Positions 1-8,350 are shown, counted from the stretch's first letter. The stretch: DNA of 64,000 bases from Pseudomonas yangonensis (GCF_009932725.1 NZ_BLJU01000015.1:62001-126000); one strand, 5' to 3'. The notes: generated by a model from the letters alone, not told the origin. Program-made: numbers and translations.

Positions 1-22
1 GGGGGGCTTTGTAATCGGCCAT
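1..22 (-). CDS. acyl-CoA dehydrogenase, 5' end only (partial)
   Basis: Only the first seven codons are in the window, read leftwards from an ATG at 22-20: M-A-D-Y-K-A-P. This nearly matches the first seven residues (M-P-D-Y-K-A-P) of the complete acyl-CoA dehydrogenase starting at 3435. A GAGG Shine-Dalgarno-like run lies about eight bases upstream of the ATG. I infer a paralogous acyl-CoA dehydrogenase, as pseudomonads often carry two or three such 600-residue genes side by side near the bio operon. The diguanylate cyclase at 195-1514 would then sit between the two paralogs. Nothing can be said about the rest of the protein. Confidence 0.65.
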
Positions 23-194
23 GACACATCCTCGGAAACGGACTTACGTGAAAGGGCCGAGTTTACTTGAACAACTTTACAGACACATAGGGTCGTGTTG
101 TGACCAATAATTCACAAGCAGTCAGCAACTATCTGATCTGGAAAACACTCATCCGAGCGCCGCAAAGCCTTGTAACCATTCGTCTGCAAGCGCC

Positions 195-1514
195 TCAATC
201 TCGGCCTGGCGTCAGCCTCACGGCCCCCCGCCGCTGCCCCGCGCTGCGGATGCAATTGCGCCCGGCCGCCTTGGCGCTATAGAGGGCCTTGTCCGCTTCC
301 TTGATCACTTCCTGCGGGTTGCGCTGCTCGCTCTGGCGCTCGGCCACGCCCATGCTGACGGTCACCGACACCTCGCTAGCGGCCTTGCCGGCACGACGCT
401 GCTTGCCCTCACGGTCATCGCGAGGACGGCTCTGCTTGTCACGCAACTGCATGCGGTACTGCTCGATGGCCAGGCGCACTGCTTCCATATGTGGCAAACA
501 TTGATCCAGGGTCTTGCCCGGGAACAGCAGGGTGAACTCCTCGCCACCGTAGCGATAGGCCTTGCCGCCACCACCGACCTTGCGCAACTGGCTGGCGACC
601 AGACGCAGCACCTGATCGCCGACATCGTGACCGTGGGTGTCGTTGAATTTCTTGAAGTGGTCGACGTCGACCATGGCGATCACGTAGTCACGCCCCAGGC
701 GTTGCAGTCGCTCGTTGAGCGCGCGCCGGCCGGGCAGCCCGGTCAGCTCGTCGCGAAAGGCCATCTGGTAGGCCTCGTGCGCCACGGCGGCCACCAGCAT
801 GAGCATCACCATGCTGATCATCACCTGCAGCGCGTTGGCCAGGATGAACACCTGCGGCAGCATCCACAGCAGGCCGAACAGCCCCACCAGTTGCGCCGCA
901 TGCAGCGGACGCGGGCGGCGCAGGTACTGCGCCAGCAAGGCGATGAATGCCAGCAGGAACGCCAGGTAGGACAGTTGCGCGAGGTTCATCCAGGCGCCGT
1001 GCAGCGATGGCCAGTGAATCTGCGCCAGCCAGTCGGCAATGCCCTGCGGATAACGGCGTGCGAGCCCGACGGCCACCGCGCTGGCCGCGAGCAGCACGAG
1101 TGAGCGGGCGAAGATGTCCTGCAGCAGATGCGAACGCTCCTCCCAGCAGCCGTAGAGGGCATAAAGCAGGGGCAATAGCAGGCAGATCAGGTGGAAGACC
1201 AAGGCTGCATCGTCGCGCACCTGGCCATTGTCCCGGAAGTGATCGACCTGGGTATCCAGCAGGAAATAGCTGACATACAGCGCCAACAGCAGAAACACTT
1301 CACGCTGACGGCCGTAGACCAGGCAGAAGGCGCCGCCTAGGAGCAACAGCAGGGTCGGCAACACATTGAACAGGGAAATGAAGAACTCGCTCAATACCGG
1401 CAAGCGTGCAGCCACCAGCGCGCCGACCAGCAGGGGCAGCGAGGAGAAGAAGTGACTGAGGCGCAGACTGGCCGGACGAATCACGCTGGCATCCCGGACG
1501 ATAGGTGAAGGCAT
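195..1514 (-). CDS. membrane-bound GGDEF diguanylate cyclase
   Basis: A 439-residue protein predicted to make cyclic di-GMP from two GTP at the inner membrane. The first 230 or so residues are several hydrophobic helices with short loops, forming an integral membrane sensor module whose signal I cannot name. The C-terminal half is a GGDEF domain, beginning around FRDELTGLPGRRALNERL, with the active-site motif YGGEEF near residue 322, a form compatible with activity. The inhibitory RxxD I-site normally found five residues before the motif is absent: the segment reads GGGGKAYRYGGEEF, which suggests little product feedback inhibition. A basic, Arg/Lys-rich insert of about 20 residues follows the active-site helix. 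It reads in the same direction as the flanking acyl-CoA dehydrogenases but lies beyond the terminator at 1577-1611, so it probably has its own promoter. Confidence 0.9.
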   Translation of the reverse strand: MPSPIVRDASVIRPASLRLSHFFSSLPLLVGALVAARLPVLSEFFISLFNVLPTLLLLLGGAFCLVYGRQREVFLLLALYVSYFLLDTQVDHFRDNGQVRDDAALVFHLICLLLPLLYALYGCWEERSHLLQDIFARSLVLLAASAVAVGLARRYPQGIADWLAQIHWPSLHGAWMNLAQLSYLAFLLAFIALLAQYLRRPRPLHAAQLVGLFGLLWMLPQVFILANALQVMISMVMLMLVAAVAHEAYQMAFRDELTGLPGRRALNERLQRLGRDYVIAMVDVDHFKKFNDTHGHDVGDQVLRLVASQLRKVGGGGKAYRYGGEEFTLLFPGKTLDQCLPHMEAVRLAIEQYRMQLRDKQSRPRDDREGKQRRAGKAASEVSVTVSMGVAERQSEQRNPQEVIKEADKALYSAKAAGRNCIRSAGQRRGAVRLTPGRD

Positions 1515-1576
1515 TTTGCCTGCTTCGCCCCTTGAAAACAGCGACAGGATGCGACATTTGCTTCAATGCACGACGC

Positions 1577-1611
1577 AAAAACGACAACGCCGCCCCGAGG
1601 GGCGGCGTTGT
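1577..1611 (-). terminator. rho-independent terminator of the acyl-CoA dehydrogenase gene
   Basis: A perfect 13-bp inverted repeat (1584-1596 with 1599-1611, two-base loop) is followed on the minus strand by a run of five T (1581-1577). It lies 18 bases after the stop codon of the gene at 1630-3435, so transcription of that gene should end before the diguanylate cyclase. Confidence 0.85.
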
Positions 1612-1629
1612 GGTTCAAGCAATCAGAAC

Positions 1630-3435
1630 TTAGAAGCCGAGCGCGAAGTGCTCTTCTTCCATGTCCATCAGGTTGCTGGCGCCGGACAGCATGGCTTCGA
1701 CGTGCGTACGGGTGCGCGGCAGGATGCGCGCGAAGTAGAAGCGCGCGGTCTGCAGCTTGGCCTTGTAGAAGGCCTCGTCGTCGGTACCGGCGGCCAGCTT
1801 CTCGGCAGCCAGGCGCGCCATGTCGGCCCAGAAGTAGGCCAGGCAGGCGTAGCCGGAGTACATCAGGTAGTCCACCGAAGCGGCACCGACTTCCTCGCGA
1901 TCCTTCATCGCCGCCATGCCGATCTTCATGGTGATGTCGCCCCACTCCTTGTTCAGCTTGGCCAGCGGCTCGACGAATTCCTTGACGGAATCGTTGCCTT
2001 CGTTGGCCTGGCAGAACTTGTGCACGATCTTGGTGAAGTTCTTCAGGGCGCCGCCCTGAGTCATCAGCACCTTGCGGCCCAGCAGGTCCAGCGCCTGAAC
2101 GCCGGTGGTGCCTTCGTACATCATGGAGATGCGGCAGTCGCGCAGGTTCTGCTCCATGCCCCACTCGCTGATGAAGCCGTGGCCACCGTAGATCTGCATG
2201 CCGTGGGAAGCGGCCTCGAAGCCCACTTCGGTCATGAATGCCTTGGCGATCGGAGTCAGGAAGGCCAGCAGCTCATCGGCGACCTTCTTCTCTTCTTCGT
2301 TCTCGCTGTGCTGAACGATGTCCACCTGCTTGGCGGTGAAGTAGACCATGGCGCGGTTGCCTTCGGCGAACGCCTTCATGGTCAGCAGCATGCGACGCAC
2401 GTCCGGATGCACGATGATCGGGTCAGCGGCTTTTTCCGGCGCCTTCGGGCCAGTCAGCGAACGCATCTGCAGACGCTCGCGGGCGTACTTGATACCACCC
2501 TGGAAGCCGACTTCGGCGTGGGCCAGGCCTTGCAGCGCGGTACCCAGACGAGCGGTGTTCATGAAGGTGAACATGCAGTTCAGGCCCTTGTTGGCCGGGC
2601 CGATCAGGAAGCCGGTAGCGCCGTCGAAGTTCATCACGCAGGTGGCGTTGCCGTGGATGCCCATCTTGTGCTCGATGGAGCCACAGGAAACGGCGTTGCG
2701 TTCACCTACGCCGCCTTCGGCATTGGGCAGGAACTTCGGCACGATGAACAGCGAGATACCCTTGGTACCGGCCGGGGCATCGGGCAGGCGGGCCAGAACG
2801 ATATGGACGATGTTGTCGGCCATGTCGTGCTCACCAGCGGAAATGAAGATCTTGGTGCCGGTGACCTTGTAGCTGCCGTCGGCCTGCGGTTCGGCCTTGG
2901 TGCGCAGCATGCCCAGGTCGGTGCCGCAATGCGGCTCGGTCAGGCACATGGTGCCGGTCCACTCGCCGGAAACCAGCTTGGTCAGGTAGGTGTGCTTCTG
3001 CTCGTCGGTGCCGTGAGCGCTCAGGGTGTTCATGGCGCCGTGGGAGAGGCCCGGGTACATGCCCCAGGACCAGTTGGCCGAACCGACCATCTCGCTGATG
3101 GCCAGGCCGAGGGATTCCGGCAGGCCCTGGCCGCCATGCTCGACGTCATGGGCCAGGCTCGGCCAGCCGCCTTCGACGAACTGCTGATAAGCCTCTTTGA
3201 AGCCGGTCGGGGTCTTCACGCCGGATTCGCTCCAGGTGCAGCCCTCGGTGTCACCCACACGGTTCAGCGGAGCCAGAACCTGCTCGCAGAACTTGGCGCC
3301 TTCTTCGAGGATGGCGTCGACCATGTCCGGAGTGGCGTCCTGACAGCCTGGCAGGCTCTGGTAATGAGCTTCATAGCCCAGCAGCTCGTCACGAACGAAA
3401 CGAATGTCACGCAAGGGGGCCTTGTAGTCAGGCAT
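1630..3435 (-). CDS. acyl-CoA dehydrogenase, 601-residue FadE-like class
   Basis: A FAD flavoenzyme for the first step of beta-oxidation, oxidising acyl-CoA to trans-2-enoyl-CoA. The protein shows the usual order of N-terminal helical domain, central beta domain (MCLTEPHCGTDLGMLRTKA region) and C-terminal helical domain with the catalytic-base signature YEGTTGVQALDLLGRK. It then has the extra C-terminal domain typical of the 600-residue bacterial class, rather than the 380-residue mitochondrial-like class. I start at the ATG at 3435 (MPDYKAPLRDIRFV), since that matches the N-terminus of the paralog at 1-22; an in-frame upstream extension to 3540 has no family support. Substrate chain length cannot be read from the sequence. 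It ends at a strong terminator. Confidence 0.93.
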   Translation of the reverse strand: MPDYKAPLRDIRFVRDELLGYEAHYQSLPGCQDATPDMVDAILEEGAKFCEQVLAPLNRVGDTEGCTWSESGVKTPTGFKEAYQQFVEGGWPSLAHDVEHGGQGLPESLGLAISEMVGSANWSWGMYPGLSHGAMNTLSAHGTDEQKHTYLTKLVSGEWTGTMCLTEPHCGTDLGMLRTKAEPQADGSYKVTGTKIFISAGEHDMADNIVHIVLARLPDAPAGTKGISLFIVPKFLPNAEGGVGERNAVSCGSIEHKMGIHGNATCVMNFDGATGFLIGPANKGLNCMFTFMNTARLGTALQGLAHAEVGFQGGIKYARERLQMRSLTGPKAPEKAADPIIVHPDVRRMLLTMKAFAEGNRAMVYFTAKQVDIVQHSENEEEKKVADELLAFLTPIAKAFMTEVGFEAASHGMQIYGGHGFISEWGMEQNLRDCRISMMYEGTTGVQALDLLGRKVLMTQGGALKNFTKIVHKFCQANEGNDSVKEFVEPLAKLNKEWGDITMKIGMAAMKDREEVGAASVDYLMYSGYACLAYFWADMARLAAEKLAAGTDDEAFYKAKLQTARFYFARILPRTRTHVEAMLSGASNLMDMEEEHFALGF

Positions 3436-3603
3436 AACGGTAAACCTCTGCGGTGGATTCCTAGTAGTTGGGGTGACCGTCTTGGCGGTCGCTCTCGGGA
3501 TCACTCCCGGCTGCCTCGCACGCGGCTGCGGCCAAAGCAATCAAACAGGCGTTTGAAACATACGTTTACGCCAACCCCTTGTCAAGCGCTGCCAATCGGC
3601 CCA

Positions 3604-4341
3604 CTAGCCGACCACATCGATGCGCGGCTCCGGCGCTGGCAATTCACCCAGACGCCGATACAGATCAAGATTAGGCGCTGGCGCCAGAGCCTGCTGCGAG
3701 GGCTCGGCTGTCGACTCATCAGCCTGCCTGGCTTCGGCACCCGCCTTGCGCTGCTCGACGGCGTCGCTGGCCTCTTGGCGCCGCAGCTCGGCGAGTTCGA
3801 CGCGTGCCTGCGCCGCCTGCGCCTGAGCCAGCGCGGCAACACGCAAGTCCTGCGGGGAAGGTTCGATGGGCGCGAGCGCTGCGCGCAGGACGATTTCCAT
3901 CTTGCGCAGCGTCGCTTCGGGGTCGTTGGGAACGGGGGCGGTGTCGATGCTGACTTCACCGGACACGGCATAGCGCTGCCCGTCAGGGCCGCGCTTGAAG
4001 CTGTAGGTGGGCGCACCGGCGTACTGCCCGCCTACGGCAGCGTGCGCCTGCTCATGAGTGCGCACCTCGCGGTCACGCTGCACCAGCTCGGCGATTTCCA
4101 GCTCCTGCTGGCGCTGCTCCTGGGGAGTGAGCTTTGGTTCGCCTGGGCGAGTCGATGAGCTGGCGTCGCGATCAGCCTCTTCCCGCCCGGAAGCAGCTGA
4201 ATCGGCCTGCTGCTCCTGTGGCGCGACGACAGGCGCCTGGTCGGCACGAGCTATGTCGACAGACACATCGGGCGACAGCGGCCTGGCCGGACTGACGGAA
4301 GGTGCGGAAATGAATGCTGGCAGGCTGTTGCCGATCTGCAT
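3604..4341 (-). CDS. putative metallopeptidase of the SprA-related family
   Basis: A 245-residue protein with a low-complexity, Gln/Glu/Ala-rich N-terminal third and a conserved core around residues 95-160. The core contains the sequence THEQAHAAVGGQYAG, with an HExxH-like HEQAH metal-binding helix, followed by the family signature YSFKRGPDGQRYAVSGEVSI. These match what I know of the SprA-related or CatM-like putative metalloprotease family of proteobacteria, whose substrate is unknown. The C-terminal part is Gln/Ala-rich and probably helical. No clear signal peptide is visible. The gene lies between the acyl-CoA dehydrogenase and the mini rod-like protein gene, same strand. The family assignment is firm; peptidase activity is inferred from the motif only. 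Confidence 0.8.
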   Translation of the reverse strand: MQIGNSLPAFISAPSVSPARPLSPDVSVDIARADQAPVVAPQEQQADSAASGREEADRDASSSTRPGEPKLTPQEQRQQELEIAELVQRDREVRTHEQAHAAVGGQYAGAPTYSFKRGPDGQRYAVSGEVSIDTAPVPNDPEATLRKMEIVLRAALAPIEPSPQDLRVAALAQAQAAQARVELAELRRQEASDAVEQRKAGAEARQADESTAEPSQQALAPAPNLDLYRRLGELPAPEPRIDVVG

Positions 4342-4389
4342 GAACGCCCTCCTGCCCCGCTACCGGCTGCGCTCGCAGCCGGGTACTAC

Positions 4390-4689
4390 TCAGGCACGGG
4401 TATCGATCAGCGTGCCCAGCACCTCGTCGGCCGTGTCGACGACACGTGCATTGGCGCGGACTTCGTTCTCACCGACGCGCAGCGCCACAAGGCTTTCGGT
4501 CAGGTCGGGACGGTTACGCTCGGAAACCTGCGTGCTCGGGTTGACCTGATTCTGCGGCGGCGTCTGCGTGGCCTGCTGCGAGGGATTGACGGTGTTGCTG
4601 GCGATATCAGCGGCTGCCTGCTCGACACGGCGTTGCCCGGCCTGAATACCGTTCAAACCCGAATTGAATGCATTGGCGGAGATTTCCAT
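4390..4689 (-). CDS. 99-residue protein resembling joined flagellar rod/hook termini
   Basis: A small soluble protein of unknown function. Residues 1-36 (AFNSGLNGIQAGQRRVEQAA then DIASNTVNP) resemble the N-terminal helix of flagellar rod/hook proteins, with the Asn-rich ANNxANxxT-like pattern. The last 30 residues (GENEVRANARVVDTADEVLG) resemble their C-terminal helix, typically EAQRAYEANxRVIxTADEML. The middle is a short Gln/Pro/Asn-rich linker instead of the usual large D1 domain. It therefore looks like a minimal axial-protein coiled coil. The usual automatic names for this family in pseudomonads are not informative. No flagellar genes are nearby. It precedes the SprA-family gene on the same strand with a 48-base gap. 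Confidence 0.7.
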   Translation of the reverse strand: MEISANAFNSGLNGIQAGQRRVEQAAADIASNTVNPSQQATQTPPQNQVNPSTQVSERNRPDLTESLVALRVGENEVRANARVVDTADEVLGTLIDTRA

Positions 4690-4787
4690 GGCAGCCCCCT
4701 GAGGGATGTAGAACCTAATGGCCAGTATTGAAGCAGAAATCGGCTAAAAAACGTACAGAGAAAAGGCTATGATCGCGTTGCTGTTTA

Positions 4788-5474
4788 TTACCAGCCAGGC
4801 AGCCGCTCCAGATCGAGATACGCCGAGACGGCGTCGGCCTGAGCGTTTTGTAGCCGCGGCACGTGCCCAAGGCAGGGTGCAGGCAGGCGTTCGGCGAGGG
4901 TCGCCAGGTTTTCCTCCAGGCGCGATGTCTGTGGCTCGATGATATTGGCCACCCACCCCGCCAGCTGCAGACCATCGTGGGCAATGGCTTCGGCGCTCAG
5001 CACGGCGTGGTTGATACAGCCAAGGCGCACGCCGACCACCAGAATCACCGGCAGCCTCAATGCGACGGCCAGATCCGAGAGCGTCTGCGCGCCGGACAGC
5101 GGCACGCGCCAGCCACCCGCCCCCTCGACCAGGGAGAAATCGGCCCCCTTGTCCAGAACGCCGCGCACGGACTGATAGAGGCTGTCCACATCCAGCACGA
5201 CGCCAACTTCGCGTGCCGCCAGGTGCGGCGCGATGGCCGGCTCGAAGGCCAGCGGGTTGACCTCCTCATAGCGCAGCGGCAGCGAACACTGCGCCAGCAA
5301 CGCCAGCGCGTCGTCATTACGCAGCCCCTGCGCGGTGCTCACGCAACCGGAAGCCACCGGCTTGGCCGCTGCCGTGCTCAGCCCCTGAAGACGCGCCGCA
5401 TGCAGCAGACCAGCGGCGATGGTGGTCTTGCCAACTTCCGTATCGGTGCCGGTGACGAAATAAGCCTGGGCCAT
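4788..5474 (-). CDS. bioD: dethiobiotin synthetase
   Basis: Catalyses ATP- and CO2-dependent closure of the ureido ring of 7,8-diaminopelargonic acid to give dethiobiotin, the step before BioB. The 228-residue protein opens with the P-loop GTDTEVGKT (residues 9-17) and carries the VEGAGGW segment typical of BioD. I start at the ATG at 5474 (MAQAYFVTG). Another in-frame ATG lies four codons upstream at 5486, and the long open frame further upstream is out of register with any gene. It is the last gene of the minus-strand bio operon. The 70-base gap from bioC contains half of a REP element. Confidence 0.95.
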   Translation of the reverse strand: MAQAYFVTGTDTEVGKTTIAAGLLHAARLQGLSTAAAKPVASGCVSTAQGLRNDDALALLAQCSLPLRYEEVNPLAFEPAIAPHLAAREVGVVLDVDSLYQSVRGVLDKGADFSLVEGAGGWRVPLSGAQTLSDLAVALRLPVILVVGVRLGCINHAVLSAEAIAHDGLQLAGWVANIIEPQTSRLEENLATLAERLPAPCLGHVPRLQNAQADAVSAYLDLERLPGW

Positions 5475-5485
5475 CTGATCCCCCA

Positions 5486-5545
5486 TAGCAGCGAGCTCTG
5501 CTCGCGAAGCTTGTCTGTTACCTGATTGTCGCGCGAGGTTCGCGC
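5486..5545. repeat. partial REP element (type B) between bioC and bioD
   Basis: The arm GCGAGCTCTGCTCGCGAA (5491-5508) is the same as in the full elements at 63058-63123 and, less exactly, at 8274-8340. The matching second arm here is degraded (CGCGAGGTTCGCGCC). It fills the bioC-bioD gap and may affect mRNA stability between the two genes. Confidence 0.55.
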
Positions 5546-6385
5546 CTACAAGGGCTTCTGCAGCACGCCGTACACGACCTGATAGGTCGCCGGCAATCCC
5601 TGAGGCTGACGAAAACGCTCGTAGGCCTCGATCAGCGCGCGAATGCGCGAACGCCCGGTCAAGCCACCCGGCCGCCCCGGATTGAGATTGTGCGCGCCGA
5701 GGTCCCTGAGCGAGCCGGTCAGGCTGCGCAGATCGGGGAAATGCAGCACCTCGGCCTGGCGTTGCAAGGTCAGCGACTGCAAACCACTGGCCGCGCACAT
5801 CTGCTGGTAATCCTCGAAGCGCCGAAAGCGATTGACGTGGACGAAGCCATCGACCGCCAGCCAGCTGTCGCGCAGCTCCTGCAGAGTACCCAAGCAAAGG
5901 CTGGAAAAGGCCAGCACACCGCCCGGAAGCAATACGCGCTGCGCCTCCCTCAGCACCCGCGGGAAATCGCCGCACCATTGCAGCGCCAGACTGGAGAACA
6001 GCAGATCGACACTGGCGTCCTGCAGAGGCAGCGCCTCGGCATCGCCGGCAACGAAATACGCAGCGCCGCCCTGTGGCCTGGCATGACGCAGCATGCCTTC
6101 GGCGATATCCAAGGCCAGGCCTTCGCCCTGCGCATAACGCTCGGCTAGCGCGCGGGTGAAGTGACCCGTGCCGCAGCCCAGGTCCAGCCAGCGGCGAGGC
6201 TGCAGCTCCGCCGGCAAGCGCGCCAGCAACTGGGCGCCGACGCTGCGCTGCAATTCGGCGACGGCATCGTAGCTGGCCGCCGCACGGGAAAAGGACGCAG
6301 CCACCTGACGCTTGTCCGGCAGAGCGCAAGTGGCGCTGTGCGCGCCGGGTGACTCGCGCAGTGGGCGCGCGCAATGTTCAGACAT
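5546..6385 (-). CDS. bioC: malonyl-ACP O-methyltransferase
   Basis: An S-adenosylmethionine-dependent methyltransferase that methylates the free carboxyl of malonyl-ACP, so that fatty-acid synthesis can build the pimeloyl chain of biotin. The class I SAM fold is visible: motif I WLDLGCGTGHFTRAL near residue 65, then ALDIAEGMLRHAR, and the post-motif segment LPLQDASVDLLFSSLALQW. The preferred start is the ATG at 6385 (MSEHCARP), which overlaps the bioH stop codon by eight bases and implies translational coupling; the ORF could extend six codons further upstream. The 279-residue length is a little over the usual 250-270 because of a longer N-terminus before ALPDKRQVAASFSRAA. Confidence 0.93.
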   Translation of the reverse strand: MSEHCARPLRESPGAHSATCALPDKRQVAASFSRAAASYDAVAELQRSVGAQLLARLPAELQPRRWLDLGCGTGHFTRALAERYAQGEGLALDIAEGMLRHARPQGGAAYFVAGDAEALPLQDASVDLLFSSLALQWCGDFPRVLREAQRVLLPGGVLAFSSLCLGTLQELRDSWLAVDGFVHVNRFRRFEDYQQMCAASGLQSLTLQRQAEVLHFPDLRSLTGSLRDLGAHNLNPGRPGGLTGRSRIRALIEAYERFRQPQGLPATYQVVYGVLQKPL

Positions 6386-7100
6386 CGCAGGCCTCGCGAA
6401 CATAATCGAGCATCAAGGTCGCCAGCACATCCGCCTGCTCGAGCACGAAGGCATGGCCGCAGTCTTCCAGCACACCCACCTCGCCGCCAGGCAAAAGCGC
6501 CAGCAGGTCATCGGCAACGGCGGCGGGCACCAGGGCGTCCTGCTCGGCCAGCAGATGCAATTGCGGGCCGGCGAACCCGGCCAGCGCCGCACGGTTGTCC
6601 AGACTGGCCAGCAGGCGCAGCCCGGCCAGCAGAGCAGGCTCGTCGCCAACCCTGAGCTTGCCTTGCAGCTGGCGTGAAAGCCGTCGCGTATCGGTGCCCC
6701 CCTGCGCGCAGAGCATGGCGAAGCGCTTGAGGGTAGCGCCGGGGTCATCCTGGCAACCCTGATAGAAGGCGGCGTAGGTTGGCGCCGGCATCGCCGCCTG
6801 CCAGGTGTCGCCGACGACGAAACAGGCATTGCTGGCCAGGGTGATCAGCCCACGGCAACGCTCGCCGCGCCGTGCCGCCAGGGCCGTGGCGAGCATGCCG
6901 CCAAGCGACCAGCCGGCCAGCCAGCAATCTTGTGGCAGGCGCGTATCCAGTTCGTCGAGCCAGTCGGCGGCGACTGCACTGGCTAACCGCGGCAGGGCCG
7001 GCAGCTGCACGTCCAGGTCATATCCCAGCGCGTCCGCCAACGGTTGCAGTACAGCGCTATCCAGGCCCCAGCCCGGCAACAGAACAAGCGTCTCACGCAT
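6378..7100 (-). CDS. bioH: pimeloyl-ACP methyl ester carboxylesterase
   Basis: An alpha/beta hydrolase that removes the methyl group from pimeloyl-ACP methyl ester and so ends chain elongation for biotin synthesis. The nucleophile elbow G-W-S-L-G places Ser65, and C-terminal EQDALVP and EDCGHAF supply the likely Asp and His of the triad. The start chosen, ATG at 7100 (MRETLVLLPGWG), gives 240 residues, close to E. coli BioH, and overlaps the bioF stop by eight bases, the same arrangement as at the next junction. An in-frame ATG 13 codons upstream lies inside bioF and is less likely. Confidence 0.93.
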   Translation of the reverse strand: MRETLVLLPGWGLDSAVLQPLADALGYDLDVQLPALPRLASAVAADWLDELDTRLPQDCWLAGWSLGGMLATALAARRGERCRGLITLASNACFVVGDTWQAAMPAPTYAAFYQGCQDDPGATLKRFAMLCAQGGTDTRRLSRQLQGKLRVGDEPALLAGLRLLASLDNRAALAGFAGPQLHLLAEQDALVPAAVADDLLALLPGGEVGVLEDCGHAFVLEQADVLATLMLDYVREACDV

Positions 7101-8262
7101 CGCTTTGCACCTGCGGCCAACATTCGGCGAGCGCTGCAAGCAGCAGATCGAGCTGCGCCTCGCTGTGCGCGGCGGACAGGGTCACGCGCAGCCGCGCGCT
7201 GCCCGCCGGTACGGTCGGCGGGCGGATGGCGCCAACCAGCAGGCCGCGATCCCTGAGCAACGCTGACAGTTTCAGCGCGCGGGCACTGTCGCCGACCAGG
7301 ATCGGCTGAATCGGCGTCGGGCTGTCCATCAGACTCAGGCCGATCTCGGCGGCGCCCTGACGAAAACGCCCGATCAACCGCTGCAGATGCTCCCGACGCC
7401 AGTGCTCACTGCGCAGCAGCTCCAGGCTTTTCAGCGTGGCACAGGCCACCGCCGGCGGCTGGCTGGTGGTGTAGATGTAGGGGCGGGCGAACTGGATCAG
7501 GGTCTCGATCAGCTCCTCGCTGCCGGCAACGAAGGCACCGGCGGTACCGAAGGCCTTGCCCAGGGTGCCGACCAGCACCTGCACATCATCCTGGCCCAGG
7601 CCGAAGTGCTCGACGATACCACCGCCGGTGGCGCCCAGCGGGCCGAAGCCATGCGCATCGTCGACCATTACCCAGGCGTCCCGGGCGCGCGCTTCGGCGC
7701 ACAGTGCAGGCAGATCGGCCAGGTCGCCGTCCATGCTGAAAACACCGTCAGTGACCACCAGGCAGTCGCCGCTGGCCTTGCGCAGACGACTAGCCAGGCT
7801 TGCCGCATCGTTGTGCAGGTAGCGCGAGAATCGCGCGCCCGAGAGCAGGCCGGCGTCGAGCAGCGAGGCATGATTGAGGCGATCTTCCAGCACGCTATCG
7901 CCCTGCCCCACCAGCGCGGTGACCACAGCCAGATTGGCCATGTAGCCGGTGGAGAACAGCAGCGCCCGGGGCCGGCCGGTGAATGCGGCCAGTGCCTCTT
8001 CCAGTTCGTGGTGCGGCGTGCTGTGGCCGATCACCAGATGCGAAGCGCCGCCGCCAACGCCCCACTTTTCCGCGCCCTGCTGCATCGCGCGAATGATCTC
8101 GGGATGATTGGCAAGGCCGAGGTAATCGTTGGAGCAGAAGGCCAACAGTTGCTCACCGTCCACCTCTATCTGCGGCCCCTGCGGGCTCTGCAGCAACGGG
8201 CGCTGACGAAACAGGTCGGCGGCCTGGCGCTCGGCCAGGCGCTTAGCAAGATCGAAACTCAT
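7093..8262 (-). CDS. bioF: 8-amino-7-oxononanoate synthase
   Basis: A PLP enzyme of the alpha-oxoamine synthase family that condenses pimeloyl-ACP/CoA with L-alanine to 8-amino-7-oxononanoate. The 389-residue product has the expected features: CSNDYLGL near residue 43, VMVDDAHGFG (PLP-ring Asp/His) near 198-207, and the Schiff-base lysine K236 in VGTLGKAFGTAG. The start at 8262 (MSFDLAKRLAERQ) is the family's usual N-terminus; the open frame upstream runs through a REP element and is not coding. It is the second gene of the operon, 88 bases after bioB, with the REP in the gap. Confidence 0.96.
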   Translation of the reverse strand: MSFDLAKRLAERQAADLFRQRPLLQSPQGPQIEVDGEQLLAFCSNDYLGLANHPEIIRAMQQGAEKWGVGGGASHLVIGHSTPHHELEEALAAFTGRPRALLFSTGYMANLAVVTALVGQGDSVLEDRLNHASLLDAGLLSGARFSRYLHNDAASLASRLRKASGDCLVVTDGVFSMDGDLADLPALCAEARARDAWVMVDDAHGFGPLGATGGGIVEHFGLGQDDVQVLVGTLGKAFGTAGAFVAGSEELIETLIQFARPYIYTTSQPPAVACATLKSLELLRSEHWRREHLQRLIGRFRQGAAEIGLSLMDSPTPIQPILVGDSARALKLSALLRDRGLLVGAIRPPTVPAGSARLRVTLSAAHSEAQLDLLLAALAECWPQVQSDA

Positions 8263-8273
8263 GCACGTTTCCC

Positions 8274-8340
8274 GTAGGAGCGAGCGTCGCGAGCGAAAAG
8301 CCAGGACAGGGCGCCATTCGCGAGCAGAGCTCGCTCCTAC
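8274..8340. repeat. REP pair (type B) between bioB and bioF
   Basis: Outer arms GTAGGAGCGAG (8274-8284) and CTCGCTCCTAC (8330-8340) are perfect 11-bp inverted repeats, with inner GCGAGCAGAGCTCGC similarity. This is the common pseudomonad intergenic REP/REPIN type, also present at 63058-63123. It can fold as a long hairpin in the bioB-bioF transcript. Confidence 0.8.
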
Positions 8341-8350
8341 ATAAAAGAAA

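Noticed and set aside
1516..4158. 880-codon open frame on the plus strand across the acyl-CoA dehydrogenase and SprA-family genes
   Set aside because: It spans two well-supported minus-strand genes plus the terminator between them and has no recognisable domain.
4788..6374. A single 528-residue protein covering bioD and part of bioC
   Set aside because: Only the last 228 codons are BioD; the rest is an out-of-frame reading of bioC, which is itself well supported.
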